A stretch of 64,000 bases of DNA from Auanema rhodensis (Eukaryota > Nematoda > Chromadorea > Rhabditida > Rhabditidae). The notes beneath the pieces were generated by a model that saw nothing but the letters and a program-made list of their open reading frames with translations, made no database searches and was not told the DNA's origin. A program made the translations under genes and the position numbers. The stretch covers positions 8,060,001 to 8,124,000 of the forward strand of contig OZ059898.1 of assembly GCA_964057225.1 (NCBI GenBank). The letters are read 5' to 3'. Shown here one piece after another: positions 39,601 to 48,665 of this stretch (positions are counted from its first letter, which is position 1; every line of letters starts with the position of its first letter).

Positions 39601-42600
39601 TATGTAGATAATATTCTATTATTTGCTGATAGTATAGATGAAGCTCAACAAAAATGTTCACTTACACAACAATTATTTCAAAATATTTCGATGCATGTTC
39701 GTGAATTCGCATCAAATAAGTCAGAAGCTCTTCAGCACCTTCATAAAGATGATATTCTCTCTGATTGTCCACTAAAAATTCTTGGAGTACCTTATAATGC
39801 TCTAAGTGATTCCCTTTCAATTCGATTCAATATACCGGAACTCTCAACAGTAACCAAACGAAACGCATTACAACAATTACATTCAGTTTATGATCCTTTG
39901 GGTATAACAAATCCATTAATTTTACCCTTGAAGGTTATTCTTAGAGATATTTTTGCACTTAAAACAGAATGGGATGATACTATACCTTCTGAATTATCAG
40001 CCTCTTGGACATCAATAATTAACGAGATTAATTATGCTAAGGTTACTGTACCTCGTGTACTATCACCATCTATTGAAGAAGGTACATTATGGGTCTTTGC
40101 TGACGCTAGTTCAACAGCGTTAGCTGTGTGTGCTTACATACAGACAAACAACAAAATGAGTTCTATTCTAGCTGGTAAAAGCCGCTTATCTCCTAAAACA
40201 CCAATTACAATTCCACGCATGGAACTCTTAGCTATTCGATTAGCTATGAGACTTTCTCACACAATATTAATGGAATTACCATGTAAAAAACTAAATATTG
40301 TAAGTGATAGCAGCATTGCGTTATCATGGATTTTAACAAATAAGCAATTACCTGACTTCATAGCAAAACAAGTTCAAAATGTACAACATATGACCCGTGT
40401 ATTAGAAGAACATTCGATTAATGTTCAATTTTACCATGTTACTACGGATTATAATCCGGCTGACATTGGTTCACGAGGAGCCAATAAATATCAACTTCAG
40501 GAGTCTATGTGGCTTCTTGGACCACAGTGGATTCTTAACAGAACCGTTCAAGCTTTAACACCATATGGTTCCTTGCAAGTGATGCATGTTTCACCTGTAT
40601 CATTACTTATAGCTCAAGCTATATCTGTACCTTTGGAACATAACCTAGCTTATCATAACGGTCATTTTGCAACTTTACGTTTGTTAGCCCGTTTGGCTAA
40701 AATTATAAAAATTTGGCATTTAAAAACATTTAAAAATCAAAATGGACATAAATTACGAAATATTTCACAAATATCAACATCATATCCCGTTTTAACAACT
40801 GATTTGAAGATAATACGTACTATTTTAATTCGACAAGCTCAAGATCATCTCATTATTGATGATTTACGACGACAATATCCTGGTTATCATTTCTATCTTG
40901 ATGATAACGAGATAATTCGAGTAAGAAGCCGATTACAAAATTCTTTACTATCCTATGATACAAAAAACCCAATTTATCTTCCTCGCAACTCATTATTCAC
41001 TCAACACATAATTATGGACGCTCATCGCGCATCTTTTCATCAAGGAAAAGAATTTTTGATCACACATCTTCGTCAAACTTATTTTATTGCTCGCGCTGCA
41101 GCAATTATAAAACAAACTTTGAAGAAATGTCATTTATGCAATAAATATCAATCTTTACCATATGGCACTCCTGATATGCCTTCATTGCCTAAAGATAGAG
41201 TGATATTAACTAAACCATTTCTTAACACTGGTTGCGACTTATTTGGACCTATTATGCTTAAAAGTGGACATAAGGTCTATGTATGTCTTTTTACTTGCTT
41301 AACCATACGTGCCATTCATCTTGAAATGGTCTATGATCAAACAGCGACTTCATTTATGAACGCTTTCACTCGTTTCATAGCCCGACGAGGTTTACCAACC
41401 ACAATGCGAAGTGATTGTGGGGGTAATTTTATTCTCGGAGCTCAATTAATTGAGACAATACAAAAATCAGCTGAATTTAATTTCACCCCAGCTGATATTG
41501 TAGTCCATCTAGCCAAAAATAACATAAATTGGCTCTTTAACACACCTAAGTCTCCATGGAAAGGAGGTTCTTGGGAAAGAATGGTGGGAATTACTAAAAA
41601 TGCAATGAAAAAGGCAATACAAAGAAATAAATTAACATTTGATGAATTATTAACTTTAATTGTCAAAATTGAAGCAGTCATTAACACAAGGCCTTTAACA
41701 CATCCAGATCCAAATAATATAAATCACGTACCTATTCGTCCTGTCGATTTCATTTCGCCTGGTCTTGTTCTTTCCCTACCGGATGATTGTGGTTCTCGAG
41801 TTTATAATAATTCCATTGATATTCCTGTAATACAAAACGTTGAACAAGCATTAGAAACTTTACAACTTACTTCTGATGCAGCTACGATGTTTTGGGATAA
41901 ATTTCAAACAGAATATTTGATATATATTCGTGATATATACAAACATTCCCGAAAACAACCTTCAGCAAATGCCAATAAACCTAATATTGGTGAAATTGTA
42001 GTTATACATAACGATAACTTACCTCGTGGTCAATGGAAACTTGGTCGAATCACAGAACTTATAAATAGTTCTGATGGATTCATTCGTACAGCTAAAGTTC
42101 TCACTCCAGCTGGGAACATCATATCACGTTCCTTAAATCATCTATATCCACTTGAATTACGAAGTGTTTTACCTGATATGACATCAATTCCTCGATCTAC
42201 TCCTTCCGAAGACACTTCATTGTCTTTGAAGGTAGGATCTGCTTCGGATATGATGAACCTTGATGCTCAACCAATACAGGAATATATTATAAGATCAAAC
42301 TCACCTGTACCTTCAATCCATGAAACGAACAATGTGGTTACATGTCCTGAACCAATAGATATTAATAATCCTCAAAAAATTTACATACCTACGTCCAAAA
42401 TTTCTTCGATACATAATCCGATCCTTGAGGAAGAAGCTGAATTACAATTATGGGGTCCAGGTCATACGCCTGACGATAATCGTAAAAAATTACAAAAGAA
42501 AAACACAAGTAAAGCAAAACAAACCATAATTTTGCCTACCATTGACCAAAACGACGTAAAACCATCTACTGAAACAAACGAAAAACGTGTTCGCACCTTA

Positions 42601-44598
42601 CCTTTACGGGATCACATCACATACGCTTCGCGAAAGAATTTCAAATCAGCAATGACGTCTGCAATTTTAATTTTTACAATAATATCGATATTTTTACCCG
42701 TAGCATCTGCAAATTCTGTAGTATGTGATGAGGCAAAGTTTTTATCCATACATTTGCTTGGAAACCCACATTGTGCTCCTCATCTTGCCATGTGGTCATT
42801 GTTCTTACCACTTTGTTGTTTATTTGGCATCCTTTGTTGTTGTATACGCATAGGATTCCATCAATATCGATATAATTCCTGGTCTAATACTATTCGTTAC
42901 ATATCTTCTTTTTTCACACTTAGACCTCATACTCCGGAACAGAATGATATTGAATTAGGAGTTATTGAACCTCCTCCAACTTCATCTGAGAATATTCCAC
43001 ATATAGAACCTAAATTATATCCTCCATTTTGGAAAAGAGGTTCTCGATTATCAATTATCAGTATACTAACGATATTTCTGATTAATAATGCTACTGCTTG
43101 TACCGATCATCACGTTATTCATTCGGTTTCTACACATTGTCTGAATCGTACTCAATGTTATCACCAATATAGTGATCAAATAGTTTTTTCTCCTGGAGTT
43201 AAAGATTTATGCCTGGATATAAAATTTAAAAATCATTCTATTGGTTATATTCAAATTCGAAAATTATATACAAGTTATGAATGTAAGAAAACCACAAAAT
43301 TTTTTACAAAGGCTACTTTGCCTAAACTAACTGTTGATTTTCGATGTGCTCATATGGGATCTTGTGATCAAACTTGTGAAACTATGAATCATCGCTCTCG
43401 TATTTCTGAATTCGAACCATATAATTATCCAACACAATCCAAATGTGTCCGGTCCTCAGCACATATATGGCGTTGTTTGACATTTTGGGAAAACCCTTGT
43501 CTTTTCTACAAATTAGAACATGTACCTACTTCGGACGACATATTTGAAGTATTTAAATGTGAAGATTGGACAACATCTTCAACTTTTGAAATTACAACAC
43601 ATATTGTTAAAGATAAAAATATTTATAATATCACAATTCCACCATATTTGAAGATGAATTACTCTTTTTTCAATATGACGATCAATACACAAGACAAACC
43701 TCCTACTCCACTTCATAATTATTATTTTGTTGCTTCAAACAATCAAATCTTTGCTGTTGAACCACATTTTCCATTTATGGTACAATGTATTTCGAAGGCA
43801 GACACTTCCGACAATTTTTCAAGATGTACAACGGTTATCGATTGTACTTGTAACAAAATCAATAATGATGTTGCTGGCTGTATATGTCCACAACATAATT
43901 TCACACATTTTTCTCATATTTTACCTCCGTATATGGCAAACACGGAAACAATCTATAAACCCGATACATCCTTAACTTTTCGAACTCAGTCTGATGAAAC
44001 TACAGTTTCAATTGATTCTGAACTTTTATACGACAGTAATACATTTTCCTATGATATACCTTGTCGTCCCTTATTGATCAGTCTCTCCGGATGTTATTCC
44101 TGTGGGCAGGGTGCATCTGCATTGTTTTCTTGTATGTCATCTAAAGAAACATGGATACCGATCGAGTGTTCAAAAGATGTATTCATGATTAAATGTTCAC
44201 CCTTCAATGAAATTACAAATATCAATATTAAAAGAGATAATTCAATTATAAATGAAGTTTGTCATACTAAATGTAATCATGAAAAAATTGATATAATTGT
44301 AACGGGACAATTATATTTCAATTCATCTACTAATGAACCAAATGAAATTCATTCAAATCAGAATTCAGTTATAATACCTGACATAATTCCTTTTTTGAAA
44401 CTTTTTAAAGAACACTGGATGATGTTTTCAATCTGCGTTGTTTTTCTGATCATCATATGTTTTTTGGGATACCTAGGTTGTACTCCAGCCATTTATTTTT
44501 TCTTGATCACAGCTTTCCGTACTATTAAAATCATAATAGATACAACAACCAAGTTTTTCTTTATTCTTAGAAATCTTTGTTTTGATAGAAGATTTTAA
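36685..44598 (+). CDS. Gag-Pro-RT-RNaseH-Int-Env polyprotein of the Pao element (2637 aa)
   Basis: Order by residue: a gag region with three zinc-knuckle-like Cys/His clusters (about 375-430); an aspartic protease with DSG at 555-557; reverse transcriptase with catalytic D895 and the box YVDN at 973-976 (Asn replaces the second Asp); RNase H with D1140, E1180 and D1208; integrase with H1447, H1452, C1482 and C1485, and D1518, D1577 and E1631. A serine/threonine-rich linker follows, then hydrophobic segments near 1993-2008, 2037-2055 and 2122-2138, and a cysteine-rich ectodomain like phlebovirus Gc fusion proteins. A C-terminal membrane span lies at about 2578-2600. Envelope is in frame with pol without a stop, which is unusual. 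ATG 36685 is the first start of the frame. The 283 bp before it is leader. It appears intact. Whether the particle is infectious is unknown. Confidence 0.93.
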   Translation: MASSYVGDIRRSYDFLSVLLKRYANLLDNEPAGVSDSEITYDRIILLQSTLRNHELVLNELSTALDTVNRNIEKFQTVFKDSDKDLRNEMKALYEELEENPNNRQAYNIADEQRLLLLDRISHIKTAIAFVESLLPEKKKEKVIESTGTETTQIYSNLLQLLQTSNHIQRPVTQIPTFDGTPENFKLYWSRFNNMIHQNSQYSILDKVNILLEGLSDKALVVIRGIEPNENNYLLLRKALENAYMRYATDKLQLLRKMKNLSPASDAKSCKQLFDLIQSYDRQITAAGSHIGPEFFFAICAEKFPHYIMSELYRQPDPLDQSMDDIYQHLSSRIYEFSLMDTRKRNSEHDSHNSPNRGKHVDKTFDKSTKKIWTCVFCGKEGHPSYYCRTYDTPQKKREILKNKEVCWLCFSTSHRSRDCSRPKCPKCKNEHNSCLCLNLDRETKSPVKPISSTSMIITESAGQQTPDLTVSQNKNDIISTPTVSQTVPTVQPAFFNHLPVTLIVTEPKNTQLQLLTHTEDTHDIEMSQIVLKTAMTHIFSYTQNKYITVKVVIDSGSMRSFIRSDIAKDLQLPINKVQHRTFFGIGGLSETHECKEVKTIFYTSNGSIIITNMLTKPFIATSLRAPLLDNNDRSFIKRNNITLANPMIDGQAFEPDILIGLDRYKLFVHMNSELELPSTLRMQNTSFGYTLYGEIPYQNHSVTLITINDKPLQHNDMLRYIFEIDSLGINTSEAGIDTTIDYYEDYSKQLTLTNHRIEAPLPLKSNYHQLPDNKGLAFYRFLALFKTLQANPSKLEMYRKIIDDYIDNGIIEEVPFETSNNNHNSDIICHYIPHHGVWNTNKPNKPLRVVFDASAKTKGKLSLNDILYTGKSFVNNIFNILIASRIKPIIITCDIQSAFLQVGLQKQHRDLCRFFWVKDPQGSCNSSNTKVFRFKRIPFGLTASPSILNMSVNWYLSSLNTDLSDEILNTLYVDNILLFADSIDEAQQKCSLTQQLFQNISMHVREFASNKSEALQHLHKDDILSDCPLKILGVPYNALSDSLSIRFNIPELSTVTKRNALQQLHSVYDPLGITNPLILPLKVILRDIFALKTEWDDTIPSELSASWTSIINEINYAKVTVPRVLSPSIEEGTLWVFADASSTALAVCAYIQTNNKMSSILAGKSRLSPKTPITIPRMELLAIRLAMRLSHTILMELPCKKLNIVSDSSIALSWILTNKQLPDFIAKQVQNVQHMTRVLEEHSINVQFYHVTTDYNPADIGSRGANKYQLQESMWLLGPQWILNRTVQALTPYGSLQVMHVSPVSLLIAQAISVPLEHNLAYHNGHFATLRLLARLAKIIKIWHLKTFKNQNGHKLRNISQISTSYPVLTTDLKIIRTILIRQAQDHLIIDDLRRQYPGYHFYLDDNEIIRVRSRLQNSLLSYDTKNPIYLPRNSLFTQHIIMDAHRASFHQGKEFLITHLRQTYFIARAAAIIKQTLKKCHLCNKYQSLPYGTPDMPSLPKDRVILTKPFLNTGCDLFGPIMLKSGHKVYVCLFTCLTIRAIHLEMVYDQTATSFMNAFTRFIARRGLPTTMRSDCGGNFILGAQLIETIQKSAEFNFTPADIVVHLAKNNINWLFNTPKSPWKGGSWERMVGITKNAMKKAIQRNKLTFDELLTLIVKIEAVINTRPLTHPDPNNINHVPIRPVDFISPGLVLSLPDDCGSRVYNNSIDIPVIQNVEQALETLQLTSDAATMFWDKFQTEYLIYIRDIYKHSRKQPSANANKPNIGEIVVIHNDNLPRGQWKLGRITELINSSDGFIRTAKVLTPAGNIISRSLNHLYPLELRSVLPDMTSIPRSTPSEDTSLSLKVGSASDMMNLDAQPIQEYIIRSNSPVPSIHETNNVVTCPEPIDINNPQKIYIPTSKISSIHNPILEEEAELQLWGPGHTPDDNRKKLQKKNTSKAKQTIILPTIDQNDVKPSTETNEKRVRTLPLRDHITYASRKNFKSAMTSAILIFTIISIFLPVASANSVVCDEAKFLSIHLLGNPHCAPHLAMWSLFLPLCCLFGILCCCIRIGFHQYRYNSWSNTIRYISSFFTLRPHTPEQNDIELGVIEPPPTSSENIPHIEPKLYPPFWKRGSRLSIISILTIFLINNATACTDHHVIHSVSTHCLNRTQCYHQYSDQIVFSPGVKDLCLDIKFKNHSIGYIQIRKLYTSYECKKTTKFFTKATLPKLTVDFRCAHMGSCDQTCETMNHRSRISEFEPYNYPTQSKCVRSSAHIWRCLTFWENPCLFYKLEHVPTSDDIFEVFKCEDWTTSSTFEITTHIVKDKNIYNITIPPYLKMNYSFFNMTINTQDKPPTPLHNYYFVASNNQIFAVEPHFPFMVQCISKADTSDNFSRCTTVIDCTCNKINNDVAGCICPQHNFTHFSHILPPYMANTETIYKPDTSLTFRTQSDETTVSIDSELLYDSNTFSYDIPCRPLLISLSGCYSCGQGASALFSCMSSKETWIPIECSKDVFMIKCSPFNEITNINIKRDNSIINEVCHTKCNHEKIDIIVTGQLYFNSSTNEPNEIHSNQNSVIIPDIIPFLKLFKEHWMMFSICVVFLIIICFLGYLGCTPAIYFFLITAFRTIKIIIDTTTKFFFILRNLCFDRRF

Positions 44599-44678
44599 CA
44601 TTGAACTAATTCAGTACTATCCTTAAAAATCTTACTATATAAGCATTGTTATCCTCATTTTTGAAATTATTTGTTGTC

Positions 44679-45149
44679 ATGGATTCTGATTCTATTACAG
44701 TTCATAATGAACCATCTTTTGAGGAAGAATTGAAAGATCCTTCCTATTCTAACCTTCCTACCTCTATTCGAACTCTTGTTCTCGTTGAAAATCGTTTAAA
44801 TCGAAAGTTCCAATACATGAGTGAGTATTTGGACAATCACTTCAGAATCATTTCTGAAGCTATGAAAATTCTGAATGAAAATCAGAATTTGATTCGATTA
44901 CAAACGCAACCAACGAAAACCTGCCTATTTTGCGATCAAGTGACTACTGATGGTCACCGCACAGGCAATTGTCCCATCTATTCATCTGTTATGGAGCGTG
45001 GAATCCGCGCTCATCAATTGAAATTATGCTTACGATGCTTATCGGCTCTACACGAGCATCCCTGTAGCACTAACTGCTACAAATGCAACTCTGATAAGCA
45101 TCATGGGTCATTATGCGACGGACAACGTCGCAAAAGGCCAATGGCTTAG
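44679..45149 (+). CDS. Accessory gag-like zinc-finger ORF downstream of env (156 aa)
   Basis: No named family recognised. From ATG 44679 the protein has an acidic N-terminal third, a helical-looking middle and a Cys/His-rich C-terminus: C82, C85, H93 and C98; C117, C120, H125 and C129; then C133, C136, H141 and C146. The gag region of the large ORF has the same three-cluster layout, with C375/C378 and C407/C410 pairs followed by C425/C428, so this looks like a diverged copy of the gag nucleocapsid part. The tail is basic. It lies 80 bp after the polyprotein stop and ends 12 bp before the 3' LTR. It would need a spliced or internal mRNA. RNA binding is an inference. Confidence 0.75.
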   Translation: MDSDSITVHNEPSFEEELKDPSYSNLPTSIRTLVLVENRLNRKFQYMSEYLDNHFRIISEAMKILNENQNLIRLQTQPTKTCLFCDQVTTDGHRTGNCPIYSSVMERGIRAHQLKLCLRCLSALHEHPCSTNCYKCNSDKHHGSLCDGQRRKRPMA

Positions 45150-45161
45150 CTGCGGCGGCAG

Positions 45162-45461
45162 TGTCGCGGTTAGCGATTATTTTTTATCCTTTTTTCTATG
45201 TTTTGTTCCATTTCAGTTTTGTTTTTATCGTTTTCCTTTACTTTGTCTATTTCAGATTGTACTTTTCGGCCCGCCTTCCCATATCTTCATCTTTGGGATC
45301 GGAAAATACGATATACCTCAACTTACTTCAACGGAGTATAGACGATCTATATTTTGTTGATATTGTTAACTTTCTCTTTAATAAAGCATTCTACCACTGA
45401 TTATTTGTTATTCGAATCTCAGCGGAAAACTATCACACGGAATACCTTCGCCGAAGCGACA
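45162..45461 (+). repeat. 3' LTR of the Pao element
   Basis: It matches the 5' LTR base for base by eye, offset 9,060 bp. Identity of the LTRs points to a recent insertion. Confidence 0.95.
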
Positions 45462-45466
45462 CCATG
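45462..45466 (+). repeat. Target site duplication, right copy
   Basis: CCATG follows the 3' LTR directly and continues into CCATGGCTG of the type A spacer, matching 36097-36101. Confidence 0.93.
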
Positions 45467-45780
45467 CCATGGCTGTGCAACAGCTCTTATCGTTCATCAG
45501 TCGATAACTGATTCCCTGCACCTCCGGTAACACCGTCGTATATGAGGTTCTGTAGATATGCTCGTACATCGGGATCGTTAAAAATGTCAAACAAGCGGGA
45601 GTTTCACTGAGACAACTTCTCAGAGAAAGATGGTCGAGAGGGTCACAGAAACTTTCTGTACCGGGTAAACCACGACTCTCCAACTCCCCAATAAGTTCAC
45701 CTTGCTCTGACGATCAAGATCAGCATGCATAAAAGTCAAAAAAGGAATGTTAAATTCAAATTTAATTAGGAAAAACAAAA

Positions 45781-45899
45781 AGCTTACGGCACCCGGGATT
45801 CCCAAGCCGTCTCCGATCCAAGTACTAACCGGGCCCAACGTTGCTTGACTTGCCAGATCGGACGGGATGGCGTACTTTCAACGTGTTATGGTCGTAAGC
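45781..45899 (-). rRNA. 5S rRNA copy 12, variant next to the Pao element
   Basis: 119 nt with one difference: C to A at RNA position 14 (plus strand ACGTGTTATGG instead of ACGTGGTATGG). It is the first copy to the right of the retroelement and is followed by a Bv spacer. Confidence 0.94.
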
Positions 45900-46255
45900 G
45901 ATGCTATTCCTCTATTAGTGTATCTAGTACCTACCACCATGCTACGGCTGTGCAACAGCTCTTATCGTTCATCAGTCGATAACTGATTCCCTGCACCTCC
46001 GGTAACACCGTCGTATATGAGGTTCTGTAGATATGCTCGTACATCGGGATCGTTAAAAATGTCAAACAAGCGGGAGTTTCACTGAGACAACTTCTCAGAG
46101 AAAGATGGTCGAGAGGGTCACAGAAGCTTTCTGTACCGTGCTAAGCACGACTCCACAACTCCTCAATAACTTCGCCTTGCTCTGACGATCAAGATCAGCA
46201 TGCATAAAAGTCAAAAAAGGAATGTTAAATTCAAATTTAATTAGGAAAAACAAAA

Positions 46256-46374
46256 AGCTTACGGCACCCGGGATTCCCAAGCCGTCTCCGATCCAAGTAC
46301 TAACCGGGCCCAACGTTGCTTGACTTGCCAGATCGGACGGGATGGCGTACTTTCAACGTGGTATGGTCGTAAGC
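46256..46374 (-). rRNA. 5S rRNA copy 13
   Basis: 119 nt and identical by eye to copy 1, with a type B spacer. Confidence 0.96.
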
Positions 46375-46730
46375 GATGCTATTCCTCTATTAGTGTATCT
46401 AGTACCTACCACCATGCTACGGCTGTGCAACAGCTCTTATCGTTCATCAGTCGATAACTGATTCCCTGCACCTCCGGTAACACCGTCGTATATGAGGTTC
46501 TGTAGATATGCTCGTACATCGGGATCGTTAAAAATGTCAAACAAGCGGGAGTTTCACTGAGACAACTTCTCAGAGAAAGATGGTCGAGAGGGTCACAGAA
46601 ACTTTCTGTACCGGGTAAACCACGACTCTCCAACTCCCCAATAAGTTCACCTTGCTCTGACGATCAAGATCAGCATGCATAAAAGTCAAAAAAGGAATGT
46701 TAAATTCAAATTTAATTAGGAAAAACAAAA

Positions 46731-46849
46731 AGCTTACGGCACCCGGGATTCCCAAGCCGTCTCCGATCCAAGTACTAACCGGGCCCAACGTTGCTTGACT
46801 TGCCAGATCGGACGGGATGGCGTACTTTCAACGTGGTATGGTCGTAAGC
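46731..46849 (-). rRNA. 5S rRNA copy 14
   Basis: 119 nt and identical by eye to copy 1, with a type B spacer. Confidence 0.96.
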
Positions 46850-47205
46850 GATGCTATTCCTCTATTAGTGTATCTAGTACCTACCACCATGCTACGGCTG
46901 TGCAACAGCTCTTATCGTTCATCAGTCGATAACTGATTCCCTGCACCTCCGGTAACACCGTCGTATATGAGGTTCTGTAGATATGCTCGTACATCGGGAT
47001 CGTTAAAAATGTCAAACAAGCGGGAGTTTCACTGAGACAACTTCTCAGAGAAAGATGGTCGAGAGGGTCACAGAAACTTTCTGTACCGGGTAAACCACGA
47101 CTCTCCAACTCCCCAATAAGTTCACCTTGCTCTGACGATCAAGATCAGCATGCATAAAAGTCAAAAAAGGAATGTTAAATTCAAATTTAATTAGGAAAAA
47201 CAAAA

Positions 47206-47324
47206 AGCTTACGGCACCCGGGATTCCCAAGCCGTCTCCGATCCAAGTACTAACCGGGCCCAACGTTGCTTGACTTGCCAGATCGGACGGGATGGCGTAC
47301 TTTCAACGTGGTATGGTCGTAAGC
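47206..47324 (-). rRNA. 5S rRNA copy 15
   Basis: 119 nt and identical by eye to copy 1. Its type B spacer is cut at 47439, where unrelated sequence begins. Confidence 0.95.
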
Positions 47325-47781
47325 GATGCTATTCCTCTATTAGTGTATCTAGTACCTACCACCATGCTACGGCTGTGCAACAGCTCTTATCGTTCATCAG
47401 TCGATAACTGATTCCCTGCACCTCCGGTAACACCGTCGTTCCATATTGGTTCCAGCTAGGTAACCATATGGACTTTAATAGTGTGTATGCCTTTGTAAAA
47501 ATAACAGAGAGTAGAGAAAATATATTTATTGAGAGTATACTGTATCTGAAGTAAACTATAATAACAATAAAATATATGAAACTAAATGATATTTGAAAGC
47601 CAACCAAGTTGCTCTTTCAAAGGTTTATTTAGCGAAATACAAAATATAAAAAATTATTAAATTTGTACAAAAAGTATAACGTCCCACTTTATTTCGTGGA
47701 ATCTTCGGATGCAAGTCAGCTGTTATATAATTAAAAAAAAATATATGCATGAGAGAAATACAAATTTAGAAATAAACAAAA

Positions 47782-48462
47782 TTATGATAAAGAAAAAATT
47801 TTAAAAAGATAAAAGTTAAAAGTGGTTTTAACCTTCCCTCTTCTCGTTAATCCGTCAGTTGCTCTATTTCGTTGATAATCTCTGACATATGCGGAAGTCC
47901 AAGGAGTTAAATCATTCTGATTGCTTGGCTGACTGCTTTCACCTTGTTCTCCGTTGTTGACGTGTTCGAAGTCCTTTTTGCTTGTAGTTTGTAATAACTT
48001 CTGATAGGTCTTGCCCAATCTCTATCCAGGATGCTTGTTCTTGGATTTTGTTATTGTCCATGCTGGCATTATTTTGTAGATGTCAGCTGTGGTCTGCGTT
48101 CTGGCGGGTTGTCCCAGCATTATGTGTCGGATTCTGTTCTCTTTCTGGCTGAGAGAACATCCTTCTGTCCATTTCTTTTGATGCTGGCGGAGCTCCTCGA
48201 GATCGTTTTCTTTATAGTTTTTGGTTTTCTCCTCCAATAGTTTTATCATAAATAGGATGTGCTGTGTCTTCTTTTCCAATTTGCTCGTTTGGAGGCTTAT
48301 TATTGGTCCTAAGTTCGGCTTCATGCAGTTGATAGGTAGAAGACCTTCGCGAAGGTTTTCTACCTCTATCCATTCTTGCTCAATAGCGGTCGCTAGAGGG
48401 ACCAGTGGTGTTGGAGTTGCGAGGAATGTAGAGAGTGTGACGTTGGCGAGAGAGGAGGTCAT
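47782..48462 (-). pseudogene. ORF of unknown function interrupted by one in-frame stop
   Basis: Starting at ATG 48462, 146 codons run to a TAG at 48022-48024. The same frame then continues without a frameshift to 47782. The protein is polar and partly charged, with no recognised domain. A TATATAA box on the minus strand (48511-48517) lies about 50 bp upstream of the ATG, suggesting its own promoter or an LTR promoter. It sits just after the pol remnant on the same strand. It could be a gag-like or accessory ORF of the same element, with either decay or stop readthrough. Confidence 0.45.
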
Positions 48463-48510
48463 TTTGAGTAAAAAGTGTTTTTGAATTTTTCGCTATCAAA
48501 ATTTTTCTCT

Positions 48511-48517
48511 TTATATA
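48511..48517 (-). promoter_or_regulatory. TATA box upstream of the interrupted ORF
   Basis: The minus strand reads ACTATATAAAGAG. The spacing to the ATG at 48462 is about 50 bp, compatible with a short 5' UTR. Confidence 0.45.
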
Positions 48518-48665
48518 GTTTGTTTTTGCAGTGATTGTTACAATTTGTTAAAATTAAAGGATAGAAATTAGAATTTCGGTGGTTTTTGATCTATGTCTTA
48601 TGTTTAATGTACTATACGAAAGAAAGAAAAATTATTTTTACAATTCTACGATTTTTGTTAGTTAA

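Larger units (their letters stand above)
36102..45461 (+). mobile_element. BEL/Pao LTR retrotransposon with envelope region (retrovirus-like)
   Basis: A 9,360-bp element with 300-bp direct LTRs starting TG and ending CA, identical by eye over their full length. It has a 5-bp target duplication, a primer site matching the 3' end of tRNA-Gly, one long ORF for gag, protease, reverse transcriptase, RNase H, integrase and envelope, and a second ORF after the envelope. No disabling stop or frameshift is visible in the main ORF. It sits in the spacer of a 5S rDNA unit, in the opposite orientation to the 5S genes. No clear polypurine tract precedes the 3' LTR, which is odd. It belongs with nematode Pao elements that carry phlebovirus-type glycoproteins. 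Confidence 0.95.
45462..47439 (-). repeat. Tandem 5S rDNA array, right block (4 units)
   Basis: The interrupted type A spacer resumes, then four 5S units follow with spacers Bv, B, B and B. The order Bv-B-B repeats that seen after copies 8-10 on the left, which suggests duplication of a multi-unit block. Homology stops at 47439 inside the last spacer, after CACCGTCGT. Confidence 0.94.

Noticed and set aside
31138..47439. CRISPR-like array
   Set aside because: The repeats are 475 bp long and contain 5S rRNA genes; there are no short direct repeats with unique spacers, and the organism is a eukaryote.
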